DNA from: a virus
Virus record (IMG/VR): IMGVR_UViG_3300024259_000108
Span: 1-31,333 of that record
Reading direction: 5' to 3' (one strand)
Length of the DNA: 31,333 bases
The position numbers and the translations under genes are program-made. Under the pieces are notes generated by a model that had not been told where the DNA came from, made no database searches, and saw only the letters and a program-made list of their open reading frames with translations. Below are positions 1-9,709 of the stretch, in pieces. How positions within the stretch are numbered: the first letter of the stretch is position 1; every line of letters begins with the position of its first letter.

Positions 1-2
1 CC

Positions 3-3000
3 GCAATCGCCGACGCACTCGAAGAAATTAGAGACATTTTCGGTGATATTGCCACAGGGCCAGGAAAAGCTGTCGCAAGCCAGCTAAACACGATTAGCAA
101 ATCAGCAAGAGATCTGGCCGGAACTGGATTGAGTGTTACTCGTGTTTTCGGTTTCGGTGCTGAGGGAATTGCAGGGGCACTCAAGGCTGTAAACGAATTG
201 GCTCAAGGAACAGGTGAATCGTTCACGCGATTGAAAGGGGTTTTCCAAGAGTCAGGCTTGCAGCTTACGATGATGCAAAAAGGTTTGGGCGTCACGGCTG
301 AAAACATGGGCCAGTTGATGAATATTGCTGAGCTCCGCGGAAAGGATGTCGGCCGGGCAATCGAGGAATTCTCAAAAATAACGCTGCAAACGGCTGAAGA
401 GTTTGGGATGGGTGTCAAAACCATGGCCAAGGGAATGGCAGAGCTTAACATAGATGTCTCGACGTTTGGTCACCTGGGCCCGAAAGCATTTGCACCGATG
501 GTTGTGTATGCAAAGAAATTGGGTATCGAGGTGAAGCAACTGGCCGGCACGATGAAAAAGTTCTCCGGATTTTCTGACACGGCAAAGGCTGCATCAGAAT
601 TGGCTCAGGGTTTCGGTATGAACATCGACGCTATGAAGCTGATGGCAGCGCAGAATCCTGCCAAGAAAATTGATATGTTGAGGAAATCATTCTTCAATGC
701 CGGAAACGATATTTCGAAGATGAGCTACCAGCAACGACAATACCTCGAGCAAACAACCGGTCTTGAGGGCACGGCGCTTGAGGCAGCGTTCTCGCTGGAA
801 AAGCAGGGACTCTCATATGAGAATATTGAGAAGCAAGCCAAAAAAGCCGGCAAGCAACAGATTACACAAAAGAAAGTGATGCAAGATCTTGGTAAGCAAA
901 TCAAGAAACTCAATCACTTGATGAACGTCGAAAAATATGCCGGCTTCTTCGACGCGTTCATCAAAGGCTTCGGTGTCGGTCTCATGAAGGCAGGCGGAAT
1001 GCGAGGTGCTCTGAAAGATATCCAGAAGGCACTTCTGAAGGTACACAAAGCAGGCCGAGAAGTCGCGTATATGTTTGTGAAATATTTCCCTGGCGTGAAA
1101 ACTATGCTGTCAGCTATCAGCGAATTGTTTGATCCTGCAAAGATAAAAAACTTCACTGATGGTATAAAGGGCGCATTCGAAAAGCTGTTCAAGTCTGAAA
1201 ATGGATGGAGCGCGTTTTTTACAAACATTGAAAAAGTGTTCGAAGAACAAGCAGGTCCTGGCGGAAGCATCCTCACAAAGCTGAAGACAGGATTTAATAA
1301 GTTTGCCGGATTCATCATGAAAGGGGTAGCACTGACGATTGAAACGGCTGCAACGAAGCTGTTTGATACAGTACTGCCAGCAATTCAAGGGTTTCTTGAC
1401 AAGCTAACGGCGGCTATCAAGAAAGAGGCGGGCAAAGGAGCCGATGGCATGAACATATTTGAAATATTGTTCAACATGGGCGGCGGGGGTGCTGCAAAAG
1501 CAAGCGCAGGCTCTTTTTTAGAACCTGTTATCGCAGCGCTAGGAAATGCATGGACAAGCCTGAAGCCACAACTGGAAAAGATTTGGAAAACACTGTGGCC
1601 AATCATTAAGCCGATGCTTAAGGATGTTGCCACCGTCGCCGGAGCTGCATTCATGAGTGGTTTTTTATCATCGATCACATCAAGCATGATAACCATCGGT
1701 GGGTCGCTCCTGGCCACCGGGTTCGGCAAAATGCTGAAAGGCTCGGGGTTCATGAAAGGAATGGGCGGTCGGATGGCAGGAATGGTAAAGGGTCTCGGCA
1801 AGTTTTTACCAAAAATTACTGCAGCTCTAAAAGCGATACCTTTCTTGGGAACAATCGTCGCAGCAGCATTTGGGCTGTATGACGCAGTCACATTTGGAGG
1901 TGATTCACAAGATAAACGTCTCTCGAAACTAGGCGTGCACAGGGGAGTTGTTTTTGCTGAGTCAATGCTCTCCGCGATGACGTTTGGCGTATCTGACTAT
2001 ATCACAGGCGGAGGGATGAAGAAGCTCAGAGAGATTGAGAAAACCATAAACGGCGCTGTGAAAACAACGGCAGTCAGGCTCAATAACGCCGTAATCAAAG
2101 AAGCAGGTGCTAATGAAAAGCTCATGCAAACTTGGTATAAAGAAGCGCTGAAAAAAGGTGACAAACAAGGTGCCATTGGTCTCTACGCCCAAATGCAACT
2201 TCAAAAAGCAATCGCGTCTGACAAAGATGGTTTTTCGAAAATGTCGGGCGACGTGCAGCAGACATACCGCGAACATTTTTTGGCGTCGGCGAAATTGGCC
2301 GCGGGCAAGAACATTAGCAAGATTGAGAAGGCGATGCTCGCTGCAGAGGATGATGCCAAAGCGAAAAAGAGCATAACGAAGATGGCTGCGGCACACAAGA
2401 TGATCGGCATCATCGATTCTATCGCCGATTTAGAAAAAAAGATTGTTAAGTCAACGAAAAAATTGATGGCAATAGATATTGTTAAACTCCAGATGGACAT
2501 TGATTTTTCAATGCAAACACTGATGTCTGCGTTGATTGGCATTTCTAAGGTCATAGACGCTGACGAGTTATTGAGGACATCGAAAATAATTGGGCCAACA
2601 TTTGATGCCTTCGGGGCGGCGATCGACGTTATGCTAAAACCAATTGCATCGCTCGGCGATAAATTCTTTCAAATGAAGTCGGGGTTGGCGAACATTGGTA
2701 AGAGTACAACAGAGGCTGCGAAGATAATGCGTAAAGCACCGTTTACAAGGCTTACAAAAGAGCTGCCGCATATGGAGGCGGCAATTCTCGGCATTGACAA
2801 GGTAGTCTCGTCTGTCAATACGGCTGGCGGTAAGCTAACAAACGAAAATATCTCAAAGATGCAACCTGTCCTTGATGCTATAAAGGGCTTCAAAGGCGGC
2901 AAGATTGAAGTTTCGCATAATCTCCCCAACACTAAAATAGAGCTTACTGTGAGCATAGATAGTAAGAAGCTCGCCGAAGCTCTCGTCGCGATCGACCTGG

Positions 3001-3086
3001 GCAAATCGCCGGCGTCAACAAGCCCTAACGACAGAACGTATTTAAGCACACAAAAAGGTCAAACGAAACTACCTGGAAGCGCATGA
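3..3086 (+). CDS. Tail tape measure protein, 5'-truncated by window edge
   Basis: The reading frame is open from the first complete codon of the window, so the true start lies upstream; the TTG at 129 is internal. The visible part is about 1027 residues. It is rich in Ala, Gly, Lys and Met, has long helical stretches in the N-terminal third, and a hydrophobic, glycine-rich central block (roughly nt 1600-1900) that could hold several membrane-inserting helices. Length, composition, central hydrophobic block and position before baseplate genes are the usual signs of a tape measure protein, which sets tail length and is ejected ahead of the DNA. The N-terminal part, with segments such as FSGFSDTAKAASELAQGFGM, resembles tape measure proteins of marine T4-like phages as I recall them. 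It ends in an ATGA overlap with the next gene. Confidence 0.75.
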   Translation, partial: AIADALEEIRDIFGDIATGPGKAVASQLNTISKSARDLAGTGLSVTRVFGFGAEGIAGALKAVNELAQGTGESFTRLKGVFQESGLQLTMMQKGLGVTAENMGQLMNIAELRGKDVGRAIEEFSKITLQTAEEFGMGVKTMAKGMAELNIDVSTFGHLGPKAFAPMVVYAKKLGIEVKQLAGTMKKFSGFSDTAKAASELAQGFGMNIDAMKLMAAQNPAKKIDMLRKSFFNAGNDISKMSYQQRQYLEQTTGLEGTALEAAFSLEKQGLSYENIEKQAKKAGKQQITQKKVMQDLGKQIKKLNHLMNVEKYAGFFDAFIKGFGVGLMKAGGMRGALKDIQKALLKVHKAGREVAYMFVKYFPGVKTMLSAISELFDPAKIKNFTDGIKGAFEKLFKSENGWSAFFTNIEKVFEEQAGPGGSILTKLKTGFNKFAGFIMKGVALTIETAATKLFDTVLPAIQGFLDKLTAAIKKEAGKGADGMNIFEILFNMGGGGAAKASAGSFLEPVIAALGNAWTSLKPQLEKIWKTLWPIIKPMLKDVATVAGAAFMSGFLSSITSSMITIGGSLLATGFGKMLKGSGFMKGMGGRMAGMVKGLGKFLPKITAALKAIPFLGTIVAAAFGLYDAVTFGGDSQDKRLSKLGVHRGVVFAESMLSAMTFGVSDYITGGGMKKLREIEKTINGAVKTTAVRLNNAVIKEAGANEKLMQTWYKEALKKGDKQGAIGLYAQMQLQKAIASDKDGFSKMSGDVQQTYREHFLASAKLAAGKNISKIEKAMLAAEDDAKAKKSITKMAAAHKMIGIIDSIADLEKKIVKSTKKLMAIDIVKLQMDIDFSMQTLMSALIGISKVIDADELLRTSKIIGPTFDAFGAAIDVMLKPIASLGDKFFQMKSGLANIGKSTTEAAKIMRKAPFTRLTKELPHMEAAILGIDKVVSSVNTAGGKLTNENISKMQPVLDAIKGFKGGKIEVSHNLPNTKIELTVSIDSKKLAEALVAIDLGKSPASTSPNDRTYLSTQKGQTKLPGSA

Positions 3087-3280
3087 AAACCGACGACGAA
3101 AAAATTGATGCAGTCAAAAAATGGCTTGTAACTGAATCCGCAACTGGAAATGAGCTAGCGGCAGTATACTCATCCCTGTTGACATCGGCAAACACAGAAA
3201 TTACGTCGCACTATTATCTTATGCTCCACGATATGTTAGAATCATTCAAGAAGGTCGCGGCATCTTTCAAGGACAAATAA
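3083..3280 (+). CDS. Hypothetical 65-aa protein between tail genes
   Basis: A small gene of 65 codons starting in an ATGA overlap with the tape measure stop and ending directly before the ATG of the next gene. That translational coupling supports it being real. The product is helical and charged, with no signal peptide, membrane segment or cysteine. It has a Lys/Asp-rich start (MKTDDEKIDAVKKWL) and a lysine-rich end. I recognise no family. Position suggests a small tail or baseplate assembly component, but nothing in the sequence shows this. Confidence 0.75.
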   Translation: MKTDDEKIDAVKKWLVTESATGNELAAVYSSLLTSANTEITSHYYLMLHDMLESFKKVAASFKDK

Positions 3281-6200
3281 ATGTCAAAAAACACATTCGA
3301 GCAAATCGCAGCACAGCAATTGACAGATCCTGCGCATGACCCGCAATCAGATGACAAGAAAAATTTGGAGGGCATTCCAGTCACAGAGCCCAATCAGGCT
3401 GACATCAGCTTGTCGGGCATAACCGTACTCGGTTCATACCTCAACAATTACACAACATCTGGACGACGCCAGAACGGAACAGGCAACGAATTCTATCCAT
3501 CCTGGGAAGCATCAGAAGCCCCTTCACTGAATCGCCCGACCGGAAAAAAAGAGATTCAAAAAGAAGGCAAATCGTTTCTGCAGCAAGACGAGAACGCAAA
3601 AATTTCATCCGACGCCTTTTTCGATCCGAAAGATTTAGAAGAACTCCTAAGCAAAGACGGAAGCAAAGAAAGCCCGTCGGGTAATGAGCTACTCCACTCA
3701 GTTGAGGGGAACGACCACCCGTTAGTTAGGGCGGTCCTGGACAAGCTTACAAAAGACAACGTGTATACCCCTGAAGCGCACACGCAGTTCATCAAGGATA
3801 ACGGAACATCCAACGAAGAAATCGCAACCCGAGGCCTGTTCACAATTCAGCGTGATCTGGGATCATTCGTCCTGGATGGGAAGCAAGGAAAAAATGCGTC
3901 ATCGGGCCAACGTGTTCAAGTTTCAGATATGTCGAAGATGGCGCTTGCATTGCTTGCCAATAGCGTAGGAAACTACGGCGCAGCAAACTCTATCATGACA
4001 AATGGGACAATATCATTTCTTTCAATGAACCTTGCGAACCCTGTCGAGCAATTAGGCATCCAGGGAGTTAGTGTTGATCGCCTAAGGTTGAGCGGGCTTT
4101 ACAGTTCGAATCCAGATATTCGTAGGCTAATAGCCGGAGCAAAAGGCCAGAATGATCTGATAACAACACAGAACCAGACTAACCTAAACAATCGAGGCAT
4201 ATCATCTGACGGCGGGGCAGATCCAAAACTCCAATACTCTGCTTATAACGGTGTATCGCATTCTCAATTGAATTCATTCATGACGCCATTCGGTGGCCTT
4301 GTAGGCTCTGCAGGTATGCTGACGATCGCAATTGAAGGTGTTTTAGGGCTGCTCGCAATCTCGCTCTTGCTTTCAACGCTACCGAAAGGCGACACGAAGG
4401 ATTACATTGATCCAGAGAGTCCATGGCTATACGGATTGGGTTCGCACAGAAAAAATGAAACGACTGGAGCAACAACAATACTCTACGATCTCCTGCGAAT
4501 CACTGACACTGATTATGATTTCAAAAGCTGCGTTGAAGCTGGGATTCTATTGTTGCTTGGTTTCAACCCATCAGTAGGAAAAACAGGCCTGAAAGCTGCT
4601 CTTTCAAACCCGGCAAGCTTGGGTGTGTTCGCTGCAAATCTAGCGTTAAGCCCGTCGTATTACGCAAACCTGTTTCGACAAATCACCCGCGACACAAATG
4701 ACGTCGTTGCAGGTTTCAGAGAAATCGGAGGAACATATACAAGCGGCCTAACGTCGATGGCAACAGCTATAGATAAACTGGTAAACTCAAAGGCATACCA
4801 GTTTGTGATGATAGCAGCAGGTGTGGGAGATGCCGCCCTGAAGTCTATAAATGGCCAGCTCGATATGGGCACAACGAGTGTATTGTTTCGAAATCAAGAC
4901 ATCGTACCGGAACAACTCGAGGACAAGTCTTTGAAAAGCTTCAGGGCGATTGGCGAATGGCGCCGTCATGTCTCGAGATGGTCAGGTGGCAGAAACCCAT
5001 TGTCGTTACATACTTTCCCAGCGGCGATCGTTCGACAAACTGAAACAATCGGGCAGCCGACAATTAGATCATATAAAAAACCAAGTCGTCACGAGGTGGA
5101 ATCAATTGAAAATGATTTGGATGCAGAGTACATGCCATTCTATTTTCATGATCTGAGAACACACGAAATTATATCATTACCTGCATTTATCACACAATTT
5201 GATGAAAGTTTTAATGTGACATACAACTCAAACATCGGGTACGGCCGACAAGATCCTGTTCGAATCTACGATAACACAGAACGATCTATGAGCTTCGGCT
5301 TCAAGCTCGTCGCGTTTAATAAAGAGGATTTTGATGAGATGTGGTTTATGGTTAACAAGTTAGTAGCTATGTGCTATCCACAATATTCAAAAGGTCGCGA
5401 GCGACAATTCTCAGAAAATGGAACAGCATACAAATTCACGCAGCCATTTTCGCAAGTACCCGCTGCAAGTCCAATGATTCGTTTGCGCCTCGGTGATGTT
5501 CTGAGATCTAACTACAGCCTGAATTCGGCAAAGAAACTGTTTGGCGATTTGTCGATCGATGCTGCTGCGGAACGAAATGAATATGAAACTGCAAAAGCAA
5601 ACAATGTTGAGAAAGCAAGGAAGAAGTTTGATGGCGACAAGTTCGGTACAATGTTCAAGTACGGCAAACTCAAAGATCCTACTAAAACATTCCCATATAC
5701 AAGTCTCGGCGGTATACGGAAAGCAACATGGCCAGATTATGCCACCGTCAATTTTGTTCCAGCATCCTTCGCCGGCAAGTTTAATTTAGGGTCTATCATT
5801 CCCGGCACGAGAGATAACCAACGCGACGTAATTGCAAAGTCAACAACCGGAGCTGACAGGTATATTATAAAAATAACAGAAGCCGACCTGGCCTTTGACG
5901 TTGCATCTGCAAAAAAAGCAATATCATCTGATGTCGAAGCGGCGAAGCTAAAACTTGATGCCAAGCTAAAACAAACACAGTCACCGTCGAATACACAACA
6001 GGATGAGTTTTTCAATCCGGCGAATAATGCAATCATAAGATCGTTCAACTCCACACGAGGTAAGGGTCTTGCGGGTGTTATCACGTCGCTGGCGTTCGAT
6101 TACGGAACGTACCCGTATGAGATAACACCGGGAAGTAGAGCACCAAAAATGATTGACGTTTCTCTTGGGTTTGCGCCGATTCATGACTTACCACTTGGTT

Positions 6201-6427
6201 TGGATTATAAGGGCGAGCTCCGTGCTCCGTCACATCCTGTCGGTGGCATCGCTGGAAACTTCGGTGATGTGTATGATGATGTTCTGCCGACATCTGAAGA
6301 TCTGGCGAGCATAAGCAAATCACAGTTATCAGATCTGATTGGTTCAAACACTGTGGCTGGCCAAGAAACGCTTGAATCGTTGTCAAAGATTGCAAAAGGT
6401 CCAAACGACAAATCGAAGGGGGCATAA
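3281..6427 (+). CDS. Large tail/baseplate structural protein
   Basis: A 1048-residue protein whose ATG follows the previous stop directly. Residues 1-150 are polar and low in hydrophobic content. A strongly hydrophobic segment lies at about 336-368 (GGLVGSAGMLTIAIEGVLG and on), unusual for a virion protein. At about 622-707 there is a beta-rich stretch with DPVRIYDNTERSMSFGFKL followed by a CYPQYSKG motif. That pattern (DPxxIYxxTxRxxxFxF, then YPxYSKG) is one I associate with phage baseplate or tail-tube-initiator proteins. It sits between tape measure and gp53-like genes, which supports a baseplate role. The exact T4 equivalent is not clear. The hydrophobic helix may be masked in the particle or involved in membrane contact during infection; that is inference. 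Confidence 0.6.
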   Translation: MSKNTFEQIAAQQLTDPAHDPQSDDKKNLEGIPVTEPNQADISLSGITVLGSYLNNYTTSGRRQNGTGNEFYPSWEASEAPSLNRPTGKKEIQKEGKSFLQQDENAKISSDAFFDPKDLEELLSKDGSKESPSGNELLHSVEGNDHPLVRAVLDKLTKDNVYTPEAHTQFIKDNGTSNEEIATRGLFTIQRDLGSFVLDGKQGKNASSGQRVQVSDMSKMALALLANSVGNYGAANSIMTNGTISFLSMNLANPVEQLGIQGVSVDRLRLSGLYSSNPDIRRLIAGAKGQNDLITTQNQTNLNNRGISSDGGADPKLQYSAYNGVSHSQLNSFMTPFGGLVGSAGMLTIAIEGVLGLLAISLLLSTLPKGDTKDYIDPESPWLYGLGSHRKNETTGATTILYDLLRITDTDYDFKSCVEAGILLLLGFNPSVGKTGLKAALSNPASLGVFAANLALSPSYYANLFRQITRDTNDVVAGFREIGGTYTSGLTSMATAIDKLVNSKAYQFVMIAAGVGDAALKSINGQLDMGTTSVLFRNQDIVPEQLEDKSLKSFRAIGEWRRHVSRWSGGRNPLSLHTFPAAIVRQTETIGQPTIRSYKKPSRHEVESIENDLDAEYMPFYFHDLRTHEIISLPAFITQFDESFNVTYNSNIGYGRQDPVRIYDNTERSMSFGFKLVAFNKEDFDEMWFMVNKLVAMCYPQYSKGRERQFSENGTAYKFTQPFSQVPAASPMIRLRLGDVLRSNYSLNSAKKLFGDLSIDAAAERNEYETAKANNVEKARKKFDGDKFGTMFKYGKLKDPTKTFPYTSLGGIRKATWPDYATVNFVPASFAGKFNLGSIIPGTRDNQRDVIAKSTTGADRYIIKITEADLAFDVASAKKAISSDVEAAKLKLDAKLKQTQSPSNTQQDEFFNPANNAIIRSFNSTRGKGLAGVITSLAFDYGTYPYEITPGSRAPKMIDVSLGFAPIHDLPLGLDYKGELRAPSHPVGGIAGNFGDVYDDVLPTSEDLASISKSQLSDLIGSNTVAGQETLESLSKIAKGPNDKSKGA

Positions 6428-6724
6428 ATGGCATCAATAAACAGATATGAAAATGACAAGCTGGTAATGTCAGGCAAACTTTTAGGAACAAACGATGCAA
6501 TAATAAAACTCAGAAACGCGATCTCAACTGGCAGGATACAAACGACAACAACAGTGCTAAGGGGCGCTCAACGTCTCGACGTAATTGCAAATCATAATTA
6601 TGGAGACGGCAGGTTATGGTGGATTATTGCTGCAGCATCTGGTATAGGTTGGTGGCTCCAGGCACCAGCCGGCACTCGGATCGTAATCCCAAGCGATCTC
6701 AACGCGGTTTTAGAGGTAATCTAA
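6428..6724 (+). CDS. gp53/LysM-like baseplate wedge protein
   Basis: A 98-residue protein starting one base after the previous stop and ending in a TAATG overlap with the next gene. The C-terminal half has the LysM-like pattern seen in T4 gp53 and P2 gpX-type tail proteins: RLDVIANHNYGDGRLWWIIA at about 48-67, then an APAGTRIVIP segment at about 79-88. In these proteins the fold joins neighbouring baseplate wedges or sits at the tail base instead of binding peptidoglycan. Neighbouring large baseplate genes fit. The first 40 residues are less conserved in type and unrecognised. Confidence 0.75.
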   Translation: MASINRYENDKLVMSGKLLGTNDAIIKLRNAISTGRIQTTTTVLRGAQRLDVIANHNYGDGRLWWIIAAASGIGWWLQAPAGTRIVIPSDLNAVLEVI

Positions 6725-9678
6725 TGGCAGTTCGAACAGCAAGAAAAATATACAATGACTTAGCGAGGTACTTTGGATTGCGTGAACAGGACGCATTCCT
6801 GTCTGCAATTGAAAACTCGACAGCGAAATCAGCAAGTTCAGCACGTCAAACCAGCAAGGACATGTTCTTTCAGGAGATTTTTGGCGACGGTGTCGAGTTT
6901 ATGCCAGATGCTGAAATCTACAAACTGCTAAACAGTTATGGCAAAAATGCAAAAATTGATGTTTGCGTAACTCCTGCAGATGAGCAAGGTAGTATTCCTG
7001 ATGATGTATTGAACGTGCCGGGCAAAGATCAGGGGTGGGGAAAACCAAAAGAAAAACATTACGGAATATACACGGACGTCATTCAAACATCGAAGGTGCC
7101 AGATAATGCAGCAACCGTATACCAGGTTTTCCCGGCGGCACGAGGGCATGACATTGCAGACACTGAAATCATCACGCTGTTTATGAGTAACTTGACATCA
7201 TTAGAAATGTCTCGGGCAGTGCCATATATTGACATCACTGTATCATCGGCTGTGGGGGATGCAGGCGTCGATAAAGATACTGGAAATTTCGTCCAGGATG
7301 CACACTTTTCCCTTGGTAAGTTTTTAGGTGCAGGAATATCAGAGAAGGCTCTCCGTGGCAAATTTTTGGGTAAGGTTGGGACAGCCGACACGTTCGCCTC
7401 AAGCAAGCAATCAAACCTGCAGGCTGTTTCATCAATGGAAGTTTTTACGTCGCCGCAAACTATGGTGGCTGCCGACAGAACATATGAGCCAGGCGAATCG
7501 AGACCGATTGACAAGTTTAGGCCCTTTTTGAGCCTCGACGGAATAGAAATCAGTATTGTGCCAACGGCGTTTGGAACGATTTCTCATAAATCCGCGAAAT
7601 TGAATATGAAACTATTCGATCGAGGTCGGCTACAGGATATTGCCCCACTAGTCTCACCACAGCGGAAAGGAAATGTGCAGTTCTACATTACGTATGGCTG
7701 GTCACACCCAGACGGCCAGTTTGTGCAAAGGGGCGCTGACGCATCTCAAACAAAAATGGGAGACTTGATAAATGCAATGCGGATATCAGAATCGTATATT
7801 GTAACGAATAGCTCATTTGAATTTGAGAGTGATGGAACAGTTGCGGTAAGTGTTGATTTGGCGATGGTAGGTACTGGCGCCGCATCGGCAACTGATATTC
7901 TAAGTGTCGCTGACAGCGAAAGCGTTGCTAGCGTGATGTCAGTAATGCATGCAATCCAGAAAAAGATGAGAGACATTCAAAAAAGGATGCCAAACGTGAG
8001 CATTCCCCAGATTGTCATGGGCATAAGTCCTGAAAACGTGTTAAACCTTACCCCGAAGGATAAAAAAGCCCTAAAAAAAGCGTCAGCGAAGCTAAGAAAA
8101 TCAGGAACAAGCCTAAAAGACGTCAACACCGAACTTATAAAGCTCATCGGCGTGCGGTCTCGTGGAAAGAAATCATTGCTGGATCGAGCAGAAAAAACAG
8201 TGAAAGAGAACATCACTGATCACATCGACTACCTTCGGTCAACGCCTGATCCGTTTCTTCGACCAACAAAGCGTGGGGTAACATCATCAAAATTGAATGA
8301 TGGACATCTTACCAAGGGCGGCAAGCTTAACCAAAACAAAAAATCAAAACGTGGAAAACAAGCATACATCTCGTTCGGGAAGCTAATGACACATTTCTTG
8401 ACACCGGTGTTCTCGTCGCAGGACAATGATCTTCAGCTTATTTTCACGCCATTTAATAGCTCTGCTGGTGCGATGTATGATCACAACATCTCACAGTTCC
8501 CAATCGATATCGACGATTTGCGAAAGTACCTTGTTGCAGAGGCAAAAAAGAAGACGAAAATCTCGGCGTATGAACTCTTGCAGTTCGTAGAAAAGTACTT
8601 TTTATCGTTCCAAGGAAGTAGTGCATATGGGTTGTCCGATATCTATCAGCCTGATAAGCGAGATGATAAAACCCTTAAAGCTGTTTACCGGGCAAATATT
8701 GATAGAATACTAAGCAAAAAAGGCAATAGGAAATCGTTCAATAACAAACTGCATGAAAACCTGCGAAACATTTATGAAATGAAACGCATCAGGCCAACAT
8801 TCCGGCCGCCGCATGTTACGATGAATATTGTCACCAGAAAAAGCTCCGACAACTCGGGAAAGAACATCACACGGGTGACATTTTTCGACGCCGCAGCCGG
8901 CCAGGTTATGCCGATTATAGACACATTCAATAAGGCCGCAAGGCTAGGCCATTTTGTTAATGATTCGCTCAACGGTCCAGCGAATGAAAGAGGTGCTCGC
9001 CATGGCGAAACATCAGCGGCAACATACAAAACACTTCGTGACAGAAAGCTTACTGCTTCGCTTGCTGACCATCTTGGTGGAACAAGCAAAATTGATGACA
9101 TCATCGAGGAAATAAAAAGGATATCGAAGGCAGACAAGCTCCCGTTCCCGCCAAAGAAAGAAACTGAGCTGAGGGAGCGACTCAACGCAACTGAGGTTTT
9201 CAATTTCAAAAAGGCAAAAAACAACATCAAGGAACTGTTTTTTGAGTTTGCCCCGAGTCTGATATACGGCTCTGCAGCATCCGGTATATTGTCTGCAAAT
9301 TTGTCATCACAACAGAACGACGCGCTAACATCGATAGCACTGACAAAAGCAATAACTGGAAAAGACGGAAACGGTGCCAAGGAAGATATGTCGTTACCGC
9401 TGATGATTCACCCGACGACGTTGCGACTTGAAACGTTTGGCTGTCCATATTTCAGGATGGCACAGAAGTTTTTTGTTGACATGGGTACGAATACATCGGC
9501 TGACAATTTTTATGCCGTGACAAGTGTAAACCATACAATCAACCGCGGTGAGTTCAAAACGAACGTCGATTTGATTCAAACAGATGCATTCGGATCATTT
9601 GTTCATGTTGACAGCGAGATTGAAGACACGATCGTCACAATCGAAATTGCAAATGCATCAAAACGAAAAAAGTCCTGA
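6724..9678 (+). CDS. Large baseplate hub-like protein
   Basis: A 984-residue protein. I place the start at the ATG overlapping the previous stop (TAATG); an in-frame ATG at 6616 would overlap the gp53-like gene by about 110 bases and is unlikely. At about 265-331 a beta-rich segment (SAKLNMKLFDRGRLQDIAPL, then YITYGWSHPDGQ) looks like a hub domain. At about 896-959 a second segment (LETFGCPYFRMAQKFFVDMG, then YAVTSVNHTINRGEFKTNV) resembles the C-terminal region of gpD/gp27-type hub proteins. Between them is a long Lys-rich region with several helices. The role would be to form the ring linking the tail tube and the puncturing device. Assignment rests on motif resemblance and position. Confidence 0.6.
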   Translation: MAVRTARKIYNDLARYFGLREQDAFLSAIENSTAKSASSARQTSKDMFFQEIFGDGVEFMPDAEIYKLLNSYGKNAKIDVCVTPADEQGSIPDDVLNVPGKDQGWGKPKEKHYGIYTDVIQTSKVPDNAATVYQVFPAARGHDIADTEIITLFMSNLTSLEMSRAVPYIDITVSSAVGDAGVDKDTGNFVQDAHFSLGKFLGAGISEKALRGKFLGKVGTADTFASSKQSNLQAVSSMEVFTSPQTMVAADRTYEPGESRPIDKFRPFLSLDGIEISIVPTAFGTISHKSAKLNMKLFDRGRLQDIAPLVSPQRKGNVQFYITYGWSHPDGQFVQRGADASQTKMGDLINAMRISESYIVTNSSFEFESDGTVAVSVDLAMVGTGAASATDILSVADSESVASVMSVMHAIQKKMRDIQKRMPNVSIPQIVMGISPENVLNLTPKDKKALKKASAKLRKSGTSLKDVNTELIKLIGVRSRGKKSLLDRAEKTVKENITDHIDYLRSTPDPFLRPTKRGVTSSKLNDGHLTKGGKLNQNKKSKRGKQAYISFGKLMTHFLTPVFSSQDNDLQLIFTPFNSSAGAMYDHNISQFPIDIDDLRKYLVAEAKKKTKISAYELLQFVEKYFLSFQGSSAYGLSDIYQPDKRDDKTLKAVYRANIDRILSKKGNRKSFNNKLHENLRNIYEMKRIRPTFRPPHVTMNIVTRKSSDNSGKNITRVTFFDAAAGQVMPIIDTFNKAARLGHFVNDSLNGPANERGARHGETSAATYKTLRDRKLTASLADHLGGTSKIDDIIEEIKRISKADKLPFPPKKETELRERLNATEVFNFKKAKNNIKELFFEFAPSLIYGSAASGILSANLSSQQNDALTSIALTKAITGKDGNGAKEDMSLPLMIHPTTLRLETFGCPYFRMAQKFFVDMGTNTSADNFYAVTSVNHTINRGEFKTNVDLIQTDAFGSFVHVDSEIEDTIVTIEIANASKRKKS

Positions 9679-9703
9679 AAACCCGGCATGAATTTGCTAA
9701 TAT
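9675..9703 (+). promoter_or_regulatory. Sigma70-like promoter, apparently leaderless, for the DNA polymerase gene
   Basis: CTGAAA (9675-9680), a 17-base spacer, then TAATAT (9698-9703). Six bases separate the -10 box from the ATG at 9710, so transcription would start at or next to the start codon. No Shine-Dalgarno sequence precedes that ATG. The -35 box begins inside the stop codon region of the hub gene. Confidence 0.55.
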
Positions 9704-9709
9704 TACTAC

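Noticed and set aside
1385-1891. Open frame of 168 codons on the reverse strand
   Set aside because: It lies inside the tape measure gene and mirrors its Ala/Gly-rich codons; no start signals.
3060-3090. Programmed frameshift at the tape measure end
   Set aside because: The ATGA overlap leads into a short gene of its own. No slippery heptamer was seen here, and tape-measure frameshifts normally lie upstream of that gene.
6616-6723. Upstream extension of the hub-like gene to ATG 6616
   Set aside because: It would overlap the gp53-like gene by over 100 bases; the TAATG start at 6724 is better placed.
8772-9380. Long open frame (about 200 codons) on the reverse strand
   Set aside because: It lies opposite the hub-like gene, has Ser/Phe/Leu-rich composition typical of antisense frames, and no ribosome site or promoter.
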